DNA from: Variovorax sp. Sphag1AA
GTDB taxonomy: Bacteria; Pseudomonadota; Gammaproteobacteria; Burkholderiales; Burkholderiaceae_C
Reading direction: 5' to 3'
NCBI RefSeq assembly: GCF_014192575.1
Contig: NZ_JACHYC010000002.1
Span: 248,001 to 312,000 of the forward strand
Length of the DNA: 64,000 nucleotides
How positions within the stretch are numbered: position 1 is the stretch's first letter; the number at the start of each line of letters is the position of its first letter. Of this stretch, positions 26,463 through 35,419 are shown piece after piece. The translations under genes and the position numbers were made by a program. Below the pieces are notes generated by a model that had not been told where the DNA came from, ran no database searches, and saw only the letters and a program-made list of their open reading frames with translations.

Positions 26463-27334
26463 TGCCGGAGTTCAGCGTCGTCATCCCTTGCTACAAGCAG
26501 GCGCATCTGCTGCCGGCGGCGATCGAATCGGCGCTTGCGCAGGCGCGCGACGTGGATCTCGAAGTGATCGTGGTGGACGACGGTTCGCCAGACAACGCTT
26601 CCGAAGTCGCGAGCCGCTACGAAGGCGTGATCGTGATCCGCCAGCCCAATGCGGGCCTGTGCGCGGCGCGCAATCGCGGCATCCTGCGCTCTAGCGGGCG
26701 CTTCCTGCTTTTCCTCGATTCGGACGATTACCTTCGCCCCGGCATGCTCGCCGCGGCCGCGCGTGCCTTTGCCGAATCGGATGAGCTCGACGTGGTCCAC
26801 GGCTATGCCGACGTGGTGGACGAAGGCGGCGAGAAGGTCATCGGCGAATATGGCGGGCAGGACATCAGCCGTGATGCGCTGCACAGGCTGCTCCGGAAGA
26901 ACATCGGTCCGCCGAACACCTTCGTCGTGCGGCGCGAGGTGCTCTCGCAGGTCGGCCTCTTCGACGTCGGCCTGCGTTCCTGTGAAGACTGGGACCTCTG
27001 GCTTCGCATCGCCGGACGCGGGGGCAAGTTCGGGCTCGCGCGCGATATGCGGAGCGTCTATCGGATGGTGCCCGGCAGCATGAGCAAGAACGTGGAAGTG
27101 ATGTGGCGCGCCGGGCGCGCGGTCATCAACCGCAATGCACGCACCCATGCGGACTGCCGTTCGTGCCGCAAGGCGAGTCATGTCGGCATCGTCGGCTTTT
27201 CGCTGTCGTTGCGGCCGCTGCTGCGGGATCTGGTCCGCTCGCCCGGCGGCAAGTCGCGCGCGGCTGGCATCCTGCTTCGCAACCCCAGCCTGCTGGGCTG
27301 GCAACTACGACGGTTTCTTCGGATCGACAGATGA
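26462..27334 (+). CDS. Family 2 glycosyltransferase (second of a tandem pair)
   Basis: The protein has 290 residues with the same layout as its upstream neighbour: EFSVVIPCYKQAHLLPAAIE, VIVVDDGSPDNASEVASRY, RQPNAGLCAARNRGI, FLLFLDSDD and SCEDWDLWLRIAGRG. Near the C-terminus both share a Gly-Ser-x-Ser-Lys-Asn stretch. It starts at the ATG at 26462, inside the previous stop, and its own stop overlaps the next start as ATGA. It probably adds successive sugars with its paralogue in assembly of a glycan. Confidence 0.91.
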   Translation: MPEFSVVIPCYKQAHLLPAAIESALAQARDVDLEVIVVDDGSPDNASEVASRYEGVIVIRQPNAGLCAARNRGILRSSGRFLLFLDSDDYLRPGMLAAAARAFAESDELDVVHGYADVVDEGGEKVIGEYGGQDISRDALHRLLRKNIGPPNTFVVRREVLSQVGLFDVGLRSCEDWDLWLRIAGRGGKFGLARDMRSVYRMVPGSMSKNVEVMWRAGRAVINRNARTHADCRSCRKASHVGIVGFSLSLRPLLRDLVRSPGGKSRAAGILLRNPSLLGWQLRRFLRIDR

Positions 27335-28443
27335 ATAGCGAAATCAGCAGCGACAGCGCCACTGAAGGCAAGGCGGAGCTTCCGCTCAAGGTGCTCATCA
27401 TCGGCTGCGGCGCGGTGGTGGAGGAATACCAGGGGCCGGCGGCACGCGAGGCAGAGCGCCAGGGATGGCTCGAAGTCGTCGGTCTGGTGGACCGCAGCGA
27501 AGAGCGGCTGGCGCGCTGCCAGAGCCTCTTTCCCTCCGCAAAGTGCTATACCGACCTCGACCGTGCGCGCGAAGCCGACATCGCGCTGATCGCCACGCCG
27601 GCGCGCAGCCATGCGGATCTCGCGATCTCGCTTCTCGGCCGCGGCTACAACCTGCTGGTCGAAAAGCCGATCTGTGCCACCGCCGCCGAGGCGCGCACCA
27701 TGCGCAGCGAAGCGGATCGCCTCGGTCGCATGCTGGCAGTGGGCCACTTCCGGCGCTTCTTCCCGGCCATCGAAACCATCCGCACCATGATCACCTCCGG
27801 CGTGTTCGGGCAGGTGCGTCGCGTCGTGGCTGACGAGGGTGGCACGTTCCGCTGGCCGGCTGCATCGGCTGGATTCTTCACGCGGCAGGAGGGCGGCGGC
27901 GGTGTCACTCTGGACATCGGCATCCACATGCTCGAGATCCTGGTGTCATGGCTCGGCATGCCCGAGGTCGTGGACTACGCCGACGACGCCATGGGTGGCG
28001 TGGAGATCAACAGCGCCGCCAAGCTGCGCTGGCCGGGCGGAACCGAGGCGGACATCCGCCTGAGCTGGGACGTGGAGCTGGCCAACCGCTATCGGGTCGA
28101 GTTCGAAAAGGCGACCGTCACCTGGCGCACCGGGCAGGCGACCGATCTCGTGATCGAGATCGACGGCGTGGCCATCCCTCAGCTCGCGACGGGCCGCCAG
28201 CAATACGGCAGCACCGCTGAATATTCGACGCCGGCACACGGCTATCTCGGCGCCTTCACCGCGCAATGGAAGGACGTGGTGGACGCGGTCCGCGAGAACC
28301 GCAAGCCCCGCGTCAGCGGCGGCACGGCCATGGCCGCGCTGTCGCTCGTCGAAACGATGTACGCCCGCAAGCGGCTGATGGACATGCCTTATTTCGATCC
28401 GGAAGAGTCCGCCCGCGCCCAGCAGCTCGTGGAGGCCGCGTGA
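27331..28443 (+). CDS. Gfo/Idh/MocA-family oxidoreductase
   Basis: The 370-residue protein has an NAD(P)-binding Rossmann start (LKVLIIGCGAVVEEYQGPA), the family motif LVEKPICATAAEA and the catalytic-region sequence GGGVTLDIGIHMLEIL with the conserved Asp and His. Family members oxidise or reduce sugar nucleotides. In a glycosyltransferase cluster it probably modifies a nucleotide sugar. It is translationally coupled to genes on both sides (ATGA before, GTGA after). Confidence 0.9.
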   Translation: MNSEISSDSATEGKAELPLKVLIIGCGAVVEEYQGPAAREAERQGWLEVVGLVDRSEERLARCQSLFPSAKCYTDLDRAREADIALIATPARSHADLAISLLGRGYNLLVEKPICATAAEARTMRSEADRLGRMLAVGHFRRFFPAIETIRTMITSGVFGQVRRVVADEGGTFRWPAASAGFFTRQEGGGGVTLDIGIHMLEILVSWLGMPEVVDYADDAMGGVEINSAAKLRWPGGTEADIRLSWDVELANRYRVEFEKATVTWRTGQATDLVIEIDGVAIPQLATGRQQYGSTAEYSTPAHGYLGAFTAQWKDVVDAVRENRKPRVSGGTAMAALSLVETMYARKRLMDMPYFDPEESARAQQLVEAA

Positions 28444-28445
28444 CC

Positions 28446-29537
28446 ATGCAAGTCGCAGTGCTCGGAGGTTCCGGATTCGTCGGCACCCGCCTGATGGAGA
28501 AGTGGGTGCTGGGCGGCACGCACGATGTGCGCGCGATCGTGCGCAGCCCCTACAGTCTTGCCCGCATGGCGCGCTTCGCGCTGCCCTCATGGAAGCAGGC
28601 CGACGTCTTCGACGCAACCGCGCTGGCCGAAGCCGTTCGCGGCTGCGATGCGATGGTGCACGCCATTGTCGGAGACCCCCGACAGATCGTTTGTGCCGCG
28701 GAGGCCGCGGTGGAGGCGTGCAAGACGGCGGGCGTCCGGCGGCTCGTCTACCTCAGCAGCGCCTCGGTGCATGGGCAGAACCCGGCGGCCGGCACCAACG
28801 ATGCCACCCCGCTCAAGGACGACCAGCCCAATGACTACAACAACGCCAAGGTGCGGGCCGAGCGCGTGCTGCGCGAAGCCTCGGGCGTGGAAGTCTGCAT
28901 CCTGCGCCCCGGCATCGTCTACGGACCGCGCTGCCAGTGGTTTGGCGGGCTGCCGCGCGCCCTGCATTCGAAACAGGCGTTCCTGGTCGAGGGCGGACAT
29001 GGGCTGTGCAACCACATCTACGTCGACAACCTGATCCACGCGATCGAGCTGGGTCTTGCGCATCCGCGTGCGACCGAGGGCGCGTTCTACGTCGCGGACA
29101 GCACCTGCATGACGTGGCGCGAGTTCTACCAGCCGCTCGTGCAGGCGCTGGGCTTCGAGTTGTCGGACTTCCGCGACGTGCCCGCGGCGGGCGTCCCGGC
29201 TCGATCGTTGCGTGAGCGCGTTGCGTGGGCCAAGCAGGTGCCGGCATCGCGAATGATTCTTCCGATGTTCAGCCGACGCCTCAAGGACGCGGTCAAGGCC
29301 GGCCTCGAGCGCTACACGGCGCCGCCGATGGCGAACGGCTTCGTATTGCCGCAGGCGCCTTCGCCTTCGCCGGACTACGAGATCAGCCAGCTGCACACCT
29401 GCGCGACGCGACTGCCGATGGATCGCGCGGTCGAGGTACTCGGCTACGCGCCGCCGCTGAGCGCCGCCGAGGGGCTCGAGCGCAGCGCGCGCTGGCTTGC
29501 GGGCCTCTGGGTCACGGCACCCGCCACGAAGAAGTGA
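28446..29537 (+). CDS. NAD-dependent epimerase/dehydratase (extended SDR)
   Basis: The 363-residue protein has the Rossmann motif AVLGGSGFVGTRLME, catalytic Ser in YLSSASVHGQ, a Tyr-Asn-Asn-Ala-Lys stretch supplying the usual YxxxK, and RPGIVYGPRCQWF. It probably interconverts or reduces a nucleotide sugar with the oxidoreductase encoded just before it. The start could be GTG at 28440, overlapping the previous stop, or ATG at 28446, which I chose. It ends the plus-strand run; the next gene is convergent. Confidence 0.9.
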   Translation: MQVAVLGGSGFVGTRLMEKWVLGGTHDVRAIVRSPYSLARMARFALPSWKQADVFDATALAEAVRGCDAMVHAIVGDPRQIVCAAEAAVEACKTAGVRRLVYLSSASVHGQNPAAGTNDATPLKDDQPNDYNNAKVRAERVLREASGVEVCILRPGIVYGPRCQWFGGLPRALHSKQAFLVEGGHGLCNHIYVDNLIHAIELGLAHPRATEGAFYVADSTCMTWREFYQPLVQALGFELSDFRDVPAAGVPARSLRERVAWAKQVPASRMILPMFSRRLKDAVKAGLERYTAPPMANGFVLPQAPSPSPDYEISQLHTCATRLPMDRAVEVLGYAPPLSAAEGLERSARWLAGLWVTAPATKK

Positions 29538-29556
29538 GGGCGCGAGCGTGGCCGGT

Positions 29557-30489
29557 TCAGGCCGAGCGGTAGATGCGGCCGATCGCGGCCGCGATCTTCA
29601 ACTTGAGTCGCCGCCGGGCGAAATCCCGATCCTCGTACGCCTTGATCGGTGCGTTGGCGAACCGGTAGTACCACTTCGTGGCCGGCGCCGGTGGACGCCC
29701 GCGCAACGCCAGCTGGATGTGCTTGCCGTGCCACGGCTTGATCGCACCGATGGCATGCGAGAGGTAGTAGCCGCCGGGCACGAAATCCATCGCGTCCGGG
29801 CCGGCGGTATTCAGCGGCGCCTCGTAGACGGTCAGCGCGAAGTTCATCGCGTCCTGGTCCGTCGAATGGAAGAGATCGAAGCTCTCGCCCACCTTGAGGT
29901 TTTCCGTGCCTTGGTTCTGGTTGAGCACCAGATCGCAAAGGTGCACCCACAGGTCGAGGAAATCCATGTGTGCGCGCGGCACCACGATGAAGCCCGAGTT
30001 GTAGTAGCGATCGAGCTCGCGCTTCGGCACGACGCCATGCGGTTCGAAGAATCGGTTCCAGAGCAGACGCTTCGGATGCCGTGCCGGAAAGGCCCAGTTG
30101 ACGTCTTCGATCAGCGAAATGCCGTCGTCGGTGAACCAGCCCGAGAAGGCAGCCCAGTTGCACTTCATGACGATGTCGGGGTCCAAGTACGCCATCGCCA
30201 TGACGTCCGGCGCGTGCTTTTCGAGCAGCTCGCGTATGAAGGTGGGCTTGTAGTAGGCGAAGTGCACCGGCGTGTCCAACGCCACCATGCGCAAGGTCAC
30301 GCCGGGCGCGGCCTCGAGCTTGCCGGAGGCTGCATCGAATCCTGCTGCGCCCGTGATCCAGGCCGGAAGCGCACCCCGATAGCCGACCCACAAATCTCCT
30401 TGGTACCCGGCCGCGATGAGCGAATTGGCCAGTGCGGCGACGCCATAGTGATGGGTTTTTTCGAAGAGCGTGCAGAGGCTGATATTCAT
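29557..30489 (-). CDS. Probable glycosyltransferase (nucleotide-diphospho-sugar transferase fold)
   Basis: The protein has 310 residues. It opens NISLCTLFEKTHHYGVAALANSLIAAGY, contains a DxD-like motif AYLDPDIV (DPD at 103-105) after a beta-alpha-beta region, and later RYYNSGFIVVPRAHMDFLDLW and FHSTDQDAMNFAL. That order fits GT-A enzymes of the GT8 type, though similarity is too weak for a family call. It is convergent with the epimerase and likely belongs to the same glycan locus. A 102-base AT-rich stretch upstream (30490-30591) is its likely promoter. The ATG at 30489 fits the fold start. Confidence 0.75.
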   Translation of the reverse strand: MNISLCTLFEKTHHYGVAALANSLIAAGYQGDLWVGYRGALPAWITGAAGFDAASGKLEAAPGVTLRMVALDTPVHFAYYKPTFIRELLEKHAPDVMAMAYLDPDIVMKCNWAAFSGWFTDDGISLIEDVNWAFPARHPKRLLWNRFFEPHGVVPKRELDRYYNSGFIVVPRAHMDFLDLWVHLCDLVLNQNQGTENLKVGESFDLFHSTDQDAMNFALTVYEAPLNTAGPDAMDFVPGGYYLSHAIGAIKPWHGKHIQLALRGRPPAPATKWYYRFANAPIKAYEDRDFARRRLKLKIAAAIGRIYRSA

Positions 30490-30591
30490 GAAGTCGATCG
30501 GTCGGGGCACGGAAGGCGAGTCATTAAGTGTAAACAAATGTTGTACTTTGAGGCGAAGTGCGACCTGTGCCATTTGCCATAGTTCGGCCGC

Positions 30592-31485
30592 TCAGAGTGA
30601 CGACGCCAGTTCGCGCAGATCGTCCTCGTAGCCCTGCAGCCGCTGCCGGGCCTTGCTTCGTTGCGCCGCTGTCGTCTGGTTGTGAAGCTCGGCGATGTTG
30701 CGGCACGACTCTTCCTGGAGAGCCTCGCGCCGCAGCCGCACCGGGCCAGTCGGCTCGGCCACGCGCAACACGTAGGCGCGCACCGCGGCTTGCGCTTCGG
30801 CAGGAGCCGCCTTCTCGGCTTGCAGGCGCCGGAGCAGCGCGATGATCTCCTGCTGGCGGGTCTTGCGGTTGGCGTCGATCTCGCGCGGGTCGAAGCTGGA
30901 TTGCGCGATCTGTCGCCGCAGCAGGTCGCGCTGTGACGGATCGAGCCGGCCATAGAAGTCCTCGCTGCGGTCGAGGAACTGCTCGTACCGCTTCTCCTGC
31001 TGGTCTTTCGGGGTCAGCGCGATCCACTCCTTGCGGTAGTCGGCATTGATCCGCGCGTACTTGCGCTCCAGGTGGCCGAGTTGCGCATCGTCCAGGCTCA
31101 GGGCCAGCTCGCTGCTGGCCGGCACTGCGCGCTCGGCCACCGCGAGCAACCGCGCCTGGATCGACTCGACCAGTTCGCAGGCCTGCGCGGGCGTGACGTC
31201 ATCGCCCGCCAGCGTGCGCGTCTGCCGCAGCAGGTCGACGACCTTCGGCAATTCGTTCTGCCGGTGCCACTCCAGAAGCTGTGTGAGCCCGTCGCGCACG
31301 CGCGGCGTCTGGGTGCTGTCGAAATCCACGTAGCTGTCGAGCCACCAGTAGCTCACCTCGGGCAGGTTGTTGTAGGCGAGCTTGATCGCGCTGCAGGCGG
31401 CAAGGCAGCCGGCCACCAGGACTGCCGCGACCAGCGCCCCGATAATTCGCGCCAGCCTTGCGCAACGTATCCGGAAAAGTGGCAT
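30592..31485 (-). CDS. DUF6279-type lipoprotein
   Basis: The 297-residue protein has a basic N-terminus, a hydrophobic stretch and a lipobox ending GCLAAC, so it is exported and lipidated. The mature protein is mostly helical and charged: KLAYNNLPEVSYWWLDSYVDF and LEWHRQNELPKVVDLL are typical of DUF6279, a family of unknown function in Beta- and Gammaproteobacteria. Its ATG shares the bases CATG with the divergent glmU ATG. GAGAGG lies eight bases before the start. Confidence 0.85.
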   Translation of the reverse strand: MPLFRIRCARLARIIGALVAAVLVAGCLAACSAIKLAYNNLPEVSYWWLDSYVDFDSTQTPRVRDGLTQLLEWHRQNELPKVVDLLRQTRTLAGDDVTPAQACELVESIQARLLAVAERAVPASSELALSLDDAQLGHLERKYARINADYRKEWIALTPKDQQEKRYEQFLDRSEDFYGRLDPSQRDLLRRQIAQSSFDPREIDANRKTRQQEIIALLRRLQAEKAAPAEAQAAVRAYVLRVAEPTGPVRLRREALQEESCRNIAELHNQTTAAQRSKARQRLQGYEDDLRELASSL

Positions 31486-32914
31486 GAACCAGACCTCTCA
31501 GCAGAATCAGGAACCCATCGACGTCGTCATCATGGCGGCCGGCAAAGGCACGCGCATGAAAAGCAGCATGCCCAAAGTGTTGCATCGATTGGGCGGCCGC
31601 GCGCTGGTGGCGCATGTGATCGACACCGCGACGCGCATCGGTGCCCGCAACATCGTGGTCGTGACCGGCCACGGCGCTGCCGACGTCGAAGCGGCGCTCG
31701 AAGGCGCGGCAGCCGGCGCGACGCCCTCGTTCGCCAGGCAGGTGCCGCAGCTCGGCACCGGCCACGCGGTGCAGCAAGCGGCGCCGCTTCTGCCGGACGA
31801 CGGCACGGTGGTCGTGCTGTCGGGCGATGTGCCGCTGATCGGCGAATCCACCCTCCGCGCGCTGGTCGCCCAGAGTGCCGGGCGCCGGCTCGCGCTGCTG
31901 ACCATCCGCACCCCAAACCCGAAAGGCTACGGCCGGATCATTCGCGCCGAAGGTCAGGACGACGGCGAGGTGCTCGCGATCGTCGAAGAAAAGGACGCCA
32001 CCCAAGCCCAGCGCGCCATCGACGAGGTCTACACCGGCGTGATGGCGGTGCCGAGCCGTCTGCTCAAGGCGTGGCTCGCGCGCCTCGACAACAAGAACGC
32101 GCAGGGCGAGTACTACCTGACGGACGTGGTCGGCTTTGCCTCGGTCGACGGCGTGCCGATCGTGGCGCACCGCACGGACGACGCAATCGAGGTGCTCGGC
32201 GTCAATTCGCCCTCGCAGCTGGCGGCGCTCGAACGGGCCTTCCAGCTTCGCCAGGCCGAGGCGCTCATGGACCAGGGCGTGCGCCTGGCCGATCCGGCGC
32301 GCTTCGACCTGCGCGGCACGCTGGCCTGCGAAGCGGACGTGGAGATCGACATCAACTGCGTCTTCGAGGGCGCGGTCTCGCTCGGCGCCGGCGTCACCGT
32401 GGGCGCGAACTGCGTGATCGCCAATGCGCGCATCGAGACCGGCTCGGTGATTCATCCCTTCACGCACATCGACGGCGAGAAGGCCGGCGTGACGGTCGGC
32501 GCGGGTTCGCTCGTGGGACCCTTCGCACGGTTGCGTCCTGGCGCTCGCCTGGGGGCCGAGGTGCACATCGGCAACTTCGTCGAGGTCAAGAACTCCACGC
32601 TCGCGGCCGGTGCGAAGGCGAACCATCTGGCCTACCTCGGCGACGCCACGGTGGGCGAGCGAGTCAACTACGGCGCCGGCAGCATCACCGCGAACTACGA
32701 CGGCGCCAACAAGCACCGCACGATCATCGGCGACGACGTGCACGTGGGCAGCAACTGCGTGCTGGTGGCGCCGGTCACCATCGGCGCGGGCGGCACCGTC
32801 GGCGGCGGTTCGACGGTGACCAAGAGCACCGAGCCCGGTGCGCTGACGATCTCTCGTGCGCGCCAAACCAGCTTTCCGAACTGGCAGCGCCCGAAGAAGG
32901 CACCAAAGGCCTGA
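31484..32914 (+). CDS. glmU: Bifunctional GlmU: glucosamine-1-P acetyltransferase / GlcNAc-1-P uridyltransferase
   Basis: The 476-residue protein has an N-terminal uridyltransferase (IDVVIMAAGKGTRMKSSMPKVL, then LGTGHAVQQA and VVLSGDVPL) and a C-terminal left-handed beta-helix acetyltransferase from about residue 255 (AHLTVGERVNYG-type repeats ending NLAYLGDATVGE, with TANYDGANKHRT). It makes UDP-GlcNAc for peptidoglycan and LPS. The ATG at 31484 overlaps the divergent lipoprotein ATG; GGAAAA lies before it. It pairs functionally with glmS encoded nearby. Confidence 0.97.
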   Translation: MNQTSQQNQEPIDVVIMAAGKGTRMKSSMPKVLHRLGGRALVAHVIDTATRIGARNIVVVTGHGAADVEAALEGAAAGATPSFARQVPQLGTGHAVQQAAPLLPDDGTVVVLSGDVPLIGESTLRALVAQSAGRRLALLTIRTPNPKGYGRIIRAEGQDDGEVLAIVEEKDATQAQRAIDEVYTGVMAVPSRLLKAWLARLDNKNAQGEYYLTDVVGFASVDGVPIVAHRTDDAIEVLGVNSPSQLAALERAFQLRQAEALMDQGVRLADPARFDLRGTLACEADVEIDINCVFEGAVSLGAGVTVGANCVIANARIETGSVIHPFTHIDGEKAGVTVGAGSLVGPFARLRPGARLGAEVHIGNFVEVKNSTLAAGAKANHLAYLGDATVGERVNYGAGSITANYDGANKHRTIIGDDVHVGSNCVLVAPVTIGAGGTVGGGSTVTKSTEPGALTISRARQTSFPNWQRPKKAPKA

Positions 32915-32920
32915 ACGGCC

Positions 32921-33400
32921 TCAGTCAAGCCCGGGCAGCGGCACGCGCGGCGAGAACTTCGCGCGCTTGACGCTGAAGAAGGCCTTCACGTTGCGCACGT
33001 TGGCATCGTTCGTGAAGAGCCGCTGCGCCAGTGCGTGGTAGCCCGGCATGTCGCCCACGGTGACCATCAGCACGAAATCCGGCCCCGGCGATACGCGGTA
33101 GCACTGCTGCACCGCATCCTCAGCCACTGCGCGCTGCTCGAAAGCATCGAGCGCCGAAGCGTCCTGCCTGTCGAGCGAAACCTCCACGATCGCGGTGAGC
33201 AGCGGCGCGATGCGGCCGGCGTCGAGGATCGCGACTTCGCTTTCGATCCAGCCTGATTCGCGCAACCGCCGCACCCGGCGCAGGCAAGTCGGCGGGGAGA
33301 TGTTGAAGCGCTCGGCCAGCGACTGGTTGCTCAGCGAGGCGTCGCGTTGCAGGGCATCCAGAAGGCGGAGGTCGGTTTCGTCGATGTTTATTTCTTTCAC
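32921..33400 (-). CDS. Lrp/AsnC-family regulator
   Basis: The 159-residue protein has an N-terminal HTH (LLDALQRDASLSNQSLAERFNISPPTCLRRV) and a C-terminal RAM ligand domain (LTAIVEVSL, then CYRVSPGPDFVLMVTVGD). The start is GTG at 33400; no ATG fits. It lies convergent to glmU and divergent from glmS, separated from the latter by an AT-rich gap, so it may control itself and glmS. The effector is unknown but is usually an amino acid. Confidence 0.92.
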   Translation of the reverse strand: MKEINIDETDLRLLDALQRDASLSNQSLAERFNISPPTCLRRVRRLRESGWIESEVAILDAGRIAPLLTAIVEVSLDRQDASALDAFEQRAVAEDAVQQCYRVSPGPDFVLMVTVGDMPGYHALAQRLFTNDANVRNVKAFFSVKRAKFSPRVPLPGLD

Positions 33401-33537
33401 AAAAGAGGATTGTTACGGAATAAAAGCGCATTCGATAGCGGTTGTGAAATCAATCTTGGTGGACCAATAAAAAATAGACTGCAAATTTCATTTCCATGCT
33501 CCTACGATCGGACCAACTTCCAACCGGAGCTTCTCCT
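33401..33537. promoter_or_regulatory. AT-rich divergent control region of lrp and glmS
   Basis: The 137-base gap is strikingly AT-rich for this genome, with runs such as GACCAATAAAAAATAGAC and GCAAATTTCATTTCC. Such curved AT-rich DNA is typical of Lrp-family binding and promoter regions. No ribozyme or riboswitch fold was recognised. CCGGAG precedes the glmS ATG. Confidence 0.45.
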
Positions 33538-35418
33538 ATGTGTGGCATCGTCGGCGCCGTTTCAGGGCGCAACATCGTTCCCGTTCTCGTGCAGGGCCTG
33601 CAACGCCTCGAATACCGCGGCTATGACTCGTGCGGCGTGGCGGTGCATGCCGATGGGTTGCAGCGCGCGCGCACCACGTCCCGCGTGGCCGATCTGCTCG
33701 CGCAAGTGCAGGAAGACCACATCGAGGGACTGACCGGCATCGCGCACACGCGGTGGGCGACGCACGGGGCGCCGGCGGTCCACAACGCGCACCCGCACTT
33801 CAGCCATGGCCCCGGCGCGGATGCCGCAACGGCCCGGCCCGGCCGCATCGCGCTGGTCCACAACGGCATCATCGAGAACCACGAGACGCTGCGCGAGGCG
33901 CTGCAGGCCAAGGGCTATGTCTTCGTGAGCCAGACCGACACCGAAGTCATCGCGCACCTCATCGACAGCCACTACGACGGCGATCTCTTCGAAGCCGTGA
34001 AGGCGAGCGTCAAGCAATTGCATGGGGCTTATGCGATCGCCGCGATCTGCCGCGACGAACCGCACCGCGTGGTCGGCGCGCGAGCGGGTTCGCCGCTGAT
34101 CCTCGGCGTGGGCAAGGAGCAGGGCGAGAACTTCCTCGCAAGCGATGCCATGGCACTGGCCGGCGTGACCGACCAGATCGTCTACCTCGAAGAAGGTGAC
34201 GTGGTCGACATCCAGCCCGGCAAGTACTGGATCGTCGACCGCGCCCACAAGCCGGTGACCCGCCCGGTGCGCACCGTGCAGGCGCACAGCGGCGCGGCCG
34301 AACTGGGGCCCTACCGCCACTACATGCAGAAGGAGATCTTCGAGCAGCCGCGCGCGATCGCCGACACGCTCGAAGGCGTGGAAGGCATCGTGCCGGAACT
34401 CTTCGACGGCATCTCCAGCGACGGCACGCCCGGCGCAGCAGCCTGGCGCGTCTTCAAGGAGATCGACAAGGTGCTGATCCTCGCCTGCGGCACCAGCTAC
34501 TACAGCGGTTGCACCGCCAAATATTGGCTGGAGTCCATCGCGAAGATCCCGACGCAGGTCGAGATCGCGAGCGAGTACCGCTATCGCGAATCGGTCCCCG
34601 ACCCGAAGACGCTGGTGGTGACGATCAGCCAGTCGGGCGAGACCGCCGACACGCTGGCCGCGCTCAAGCACGCGCGTTCGCTGGGCATGGAGCACACGCT
34701 CACGATCTGCAATGTCGCGACCAGCGCGATGGTGCGCGAATGCAAGCTGGCCTACATCACGCGCGCCGGTGCGGAGATCGGCGTCGCGTCGACCAAGGCG
34801 TTCACCACGCAGCTTGCGGGCCTCTTCCTGCTGACGCTCGCGCTGGCGCAATCGAGAGGCCTGCTGAGCCAGGAGGACGAAGCGCGCTACCTGAAGGAAA
34901 TGCGCCACCTGCCGGTCGCGCTGCAATCCGTGCTCGCGCTGGAGCCGCAGATCATCAGTTGGTCGGAGGACTTCGCGCGCAAGGAAAACGCGCTCTTCCT
35001 CGGCCGCGGACTGCACTTCCCGATCGCGCTCGAAGGCGCGCTCAAGCTCAAGGAAGTGACCTACATCCACGCCGAGGCCTATGCCGCGGGGGAACTGAAG
35101 CATGGCCCGCTCGCGCTCGTGACCAGCGAAATGCCCGTCGTCGCGGTCGCGCCCAACGATGCGCTGCTCGAAAAGCTCAAGAGCAACCTGCAGGAAGTGC
35201 GCGCGCGCGGCGGCGTGCTGTACGTGCTGGCCGATGGCGACACGCGCATCGACAGCTCCGAAGGCATGCACGTGATCCGCATGCCCGGGCACTACGGCGC
35301 GCTGTCACCGCTGCTGCATGTCGTGCCCCTGCAGCTGCTGGCGTATCACACCGCCTGTGCACGCGGAACCGACGTGGACAAGCCCCGGAACCTGGCGAAG
35401 AGCGTCACGGTCGAGTGA
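33538..35418 (+). CDS. glmS: Glutamine-fructose-6-phosphate aminotransferase (isomerizing)
   Basis: The 626-residue protein has an N-terminal Ntn glutaminase starting with catalytic Cys ([20 protein letters not shown]-type loop [18 protein letters not shown]), then two SIS domains ([44 protein letters not shown]). The C-terminus ends [12 protein letters not shown], the conserved end whose DNA is the Tn7 target in many bacteria. It makes glucosamine 6-phosphate for the cell wall. The ATG at 33538 gives the mandatory Met-Cys start. An accessory cassette begins one base after its stop. Confidence 0.98.
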   Translation: MCGIVGAVSGRNIVPVLVQGLQRLEYRGYDSCGVAVHADGLQRARTTSRVADLLAQVQEDHIEGLTGIAHTRWATHGAPAVHNAHPHFSHGPGADAATARPGRIALVHNGIIENHETLREALQAKGYVFVSQTDTEVIAHLIDSHYDGDLFEAVKASVKQLHGAYAIAAICRDEPHRVVGARAGSPLILGVGKEQGENFLASDAMALAGVTDQIVYLEEGDVVDIQPGKYWIVDRAHKPVTRPVRTVQAHSGAAELGPYRHYMQKEIFEQPRAIADTLEGVEGIVPELFDGISSDGTPGAAAWRVFKEIDKVLILACGTSYYSGCTAKYWLESIAKIPTQVEIASEYRYRESVPDPKTLVVTISQSGETADTLAALKHARSLGMEHTLTICNVATSAMVRECKLAYITRAGAEIGVASTKAFTTQLAGLFLLTLALAQSRGLLSQEDEARYLKEMRHLPVALQSVLALEPQIISWSEDFARKENALFLGRGLHFPIALEGALKLKEVTYIHAEAYAAGELKHGPLALVTSEMPVVAVAPNDALLEKLKSNLQEVRARGGVLYVLADGDTRIDSSEGMHVIRMPGHYGALSPLLHVVPLQLLAYHTACARGTDVDKPRNLAKSVTVE

Positions 35419-35419
35419 G

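Noticed and set aside
33401..33537. glmS ribozyme or riboswitch
   Set aside because: That ribozyme is known from Firmicutes and needs a longer structured leader; only an AT-rich gap is seen here.
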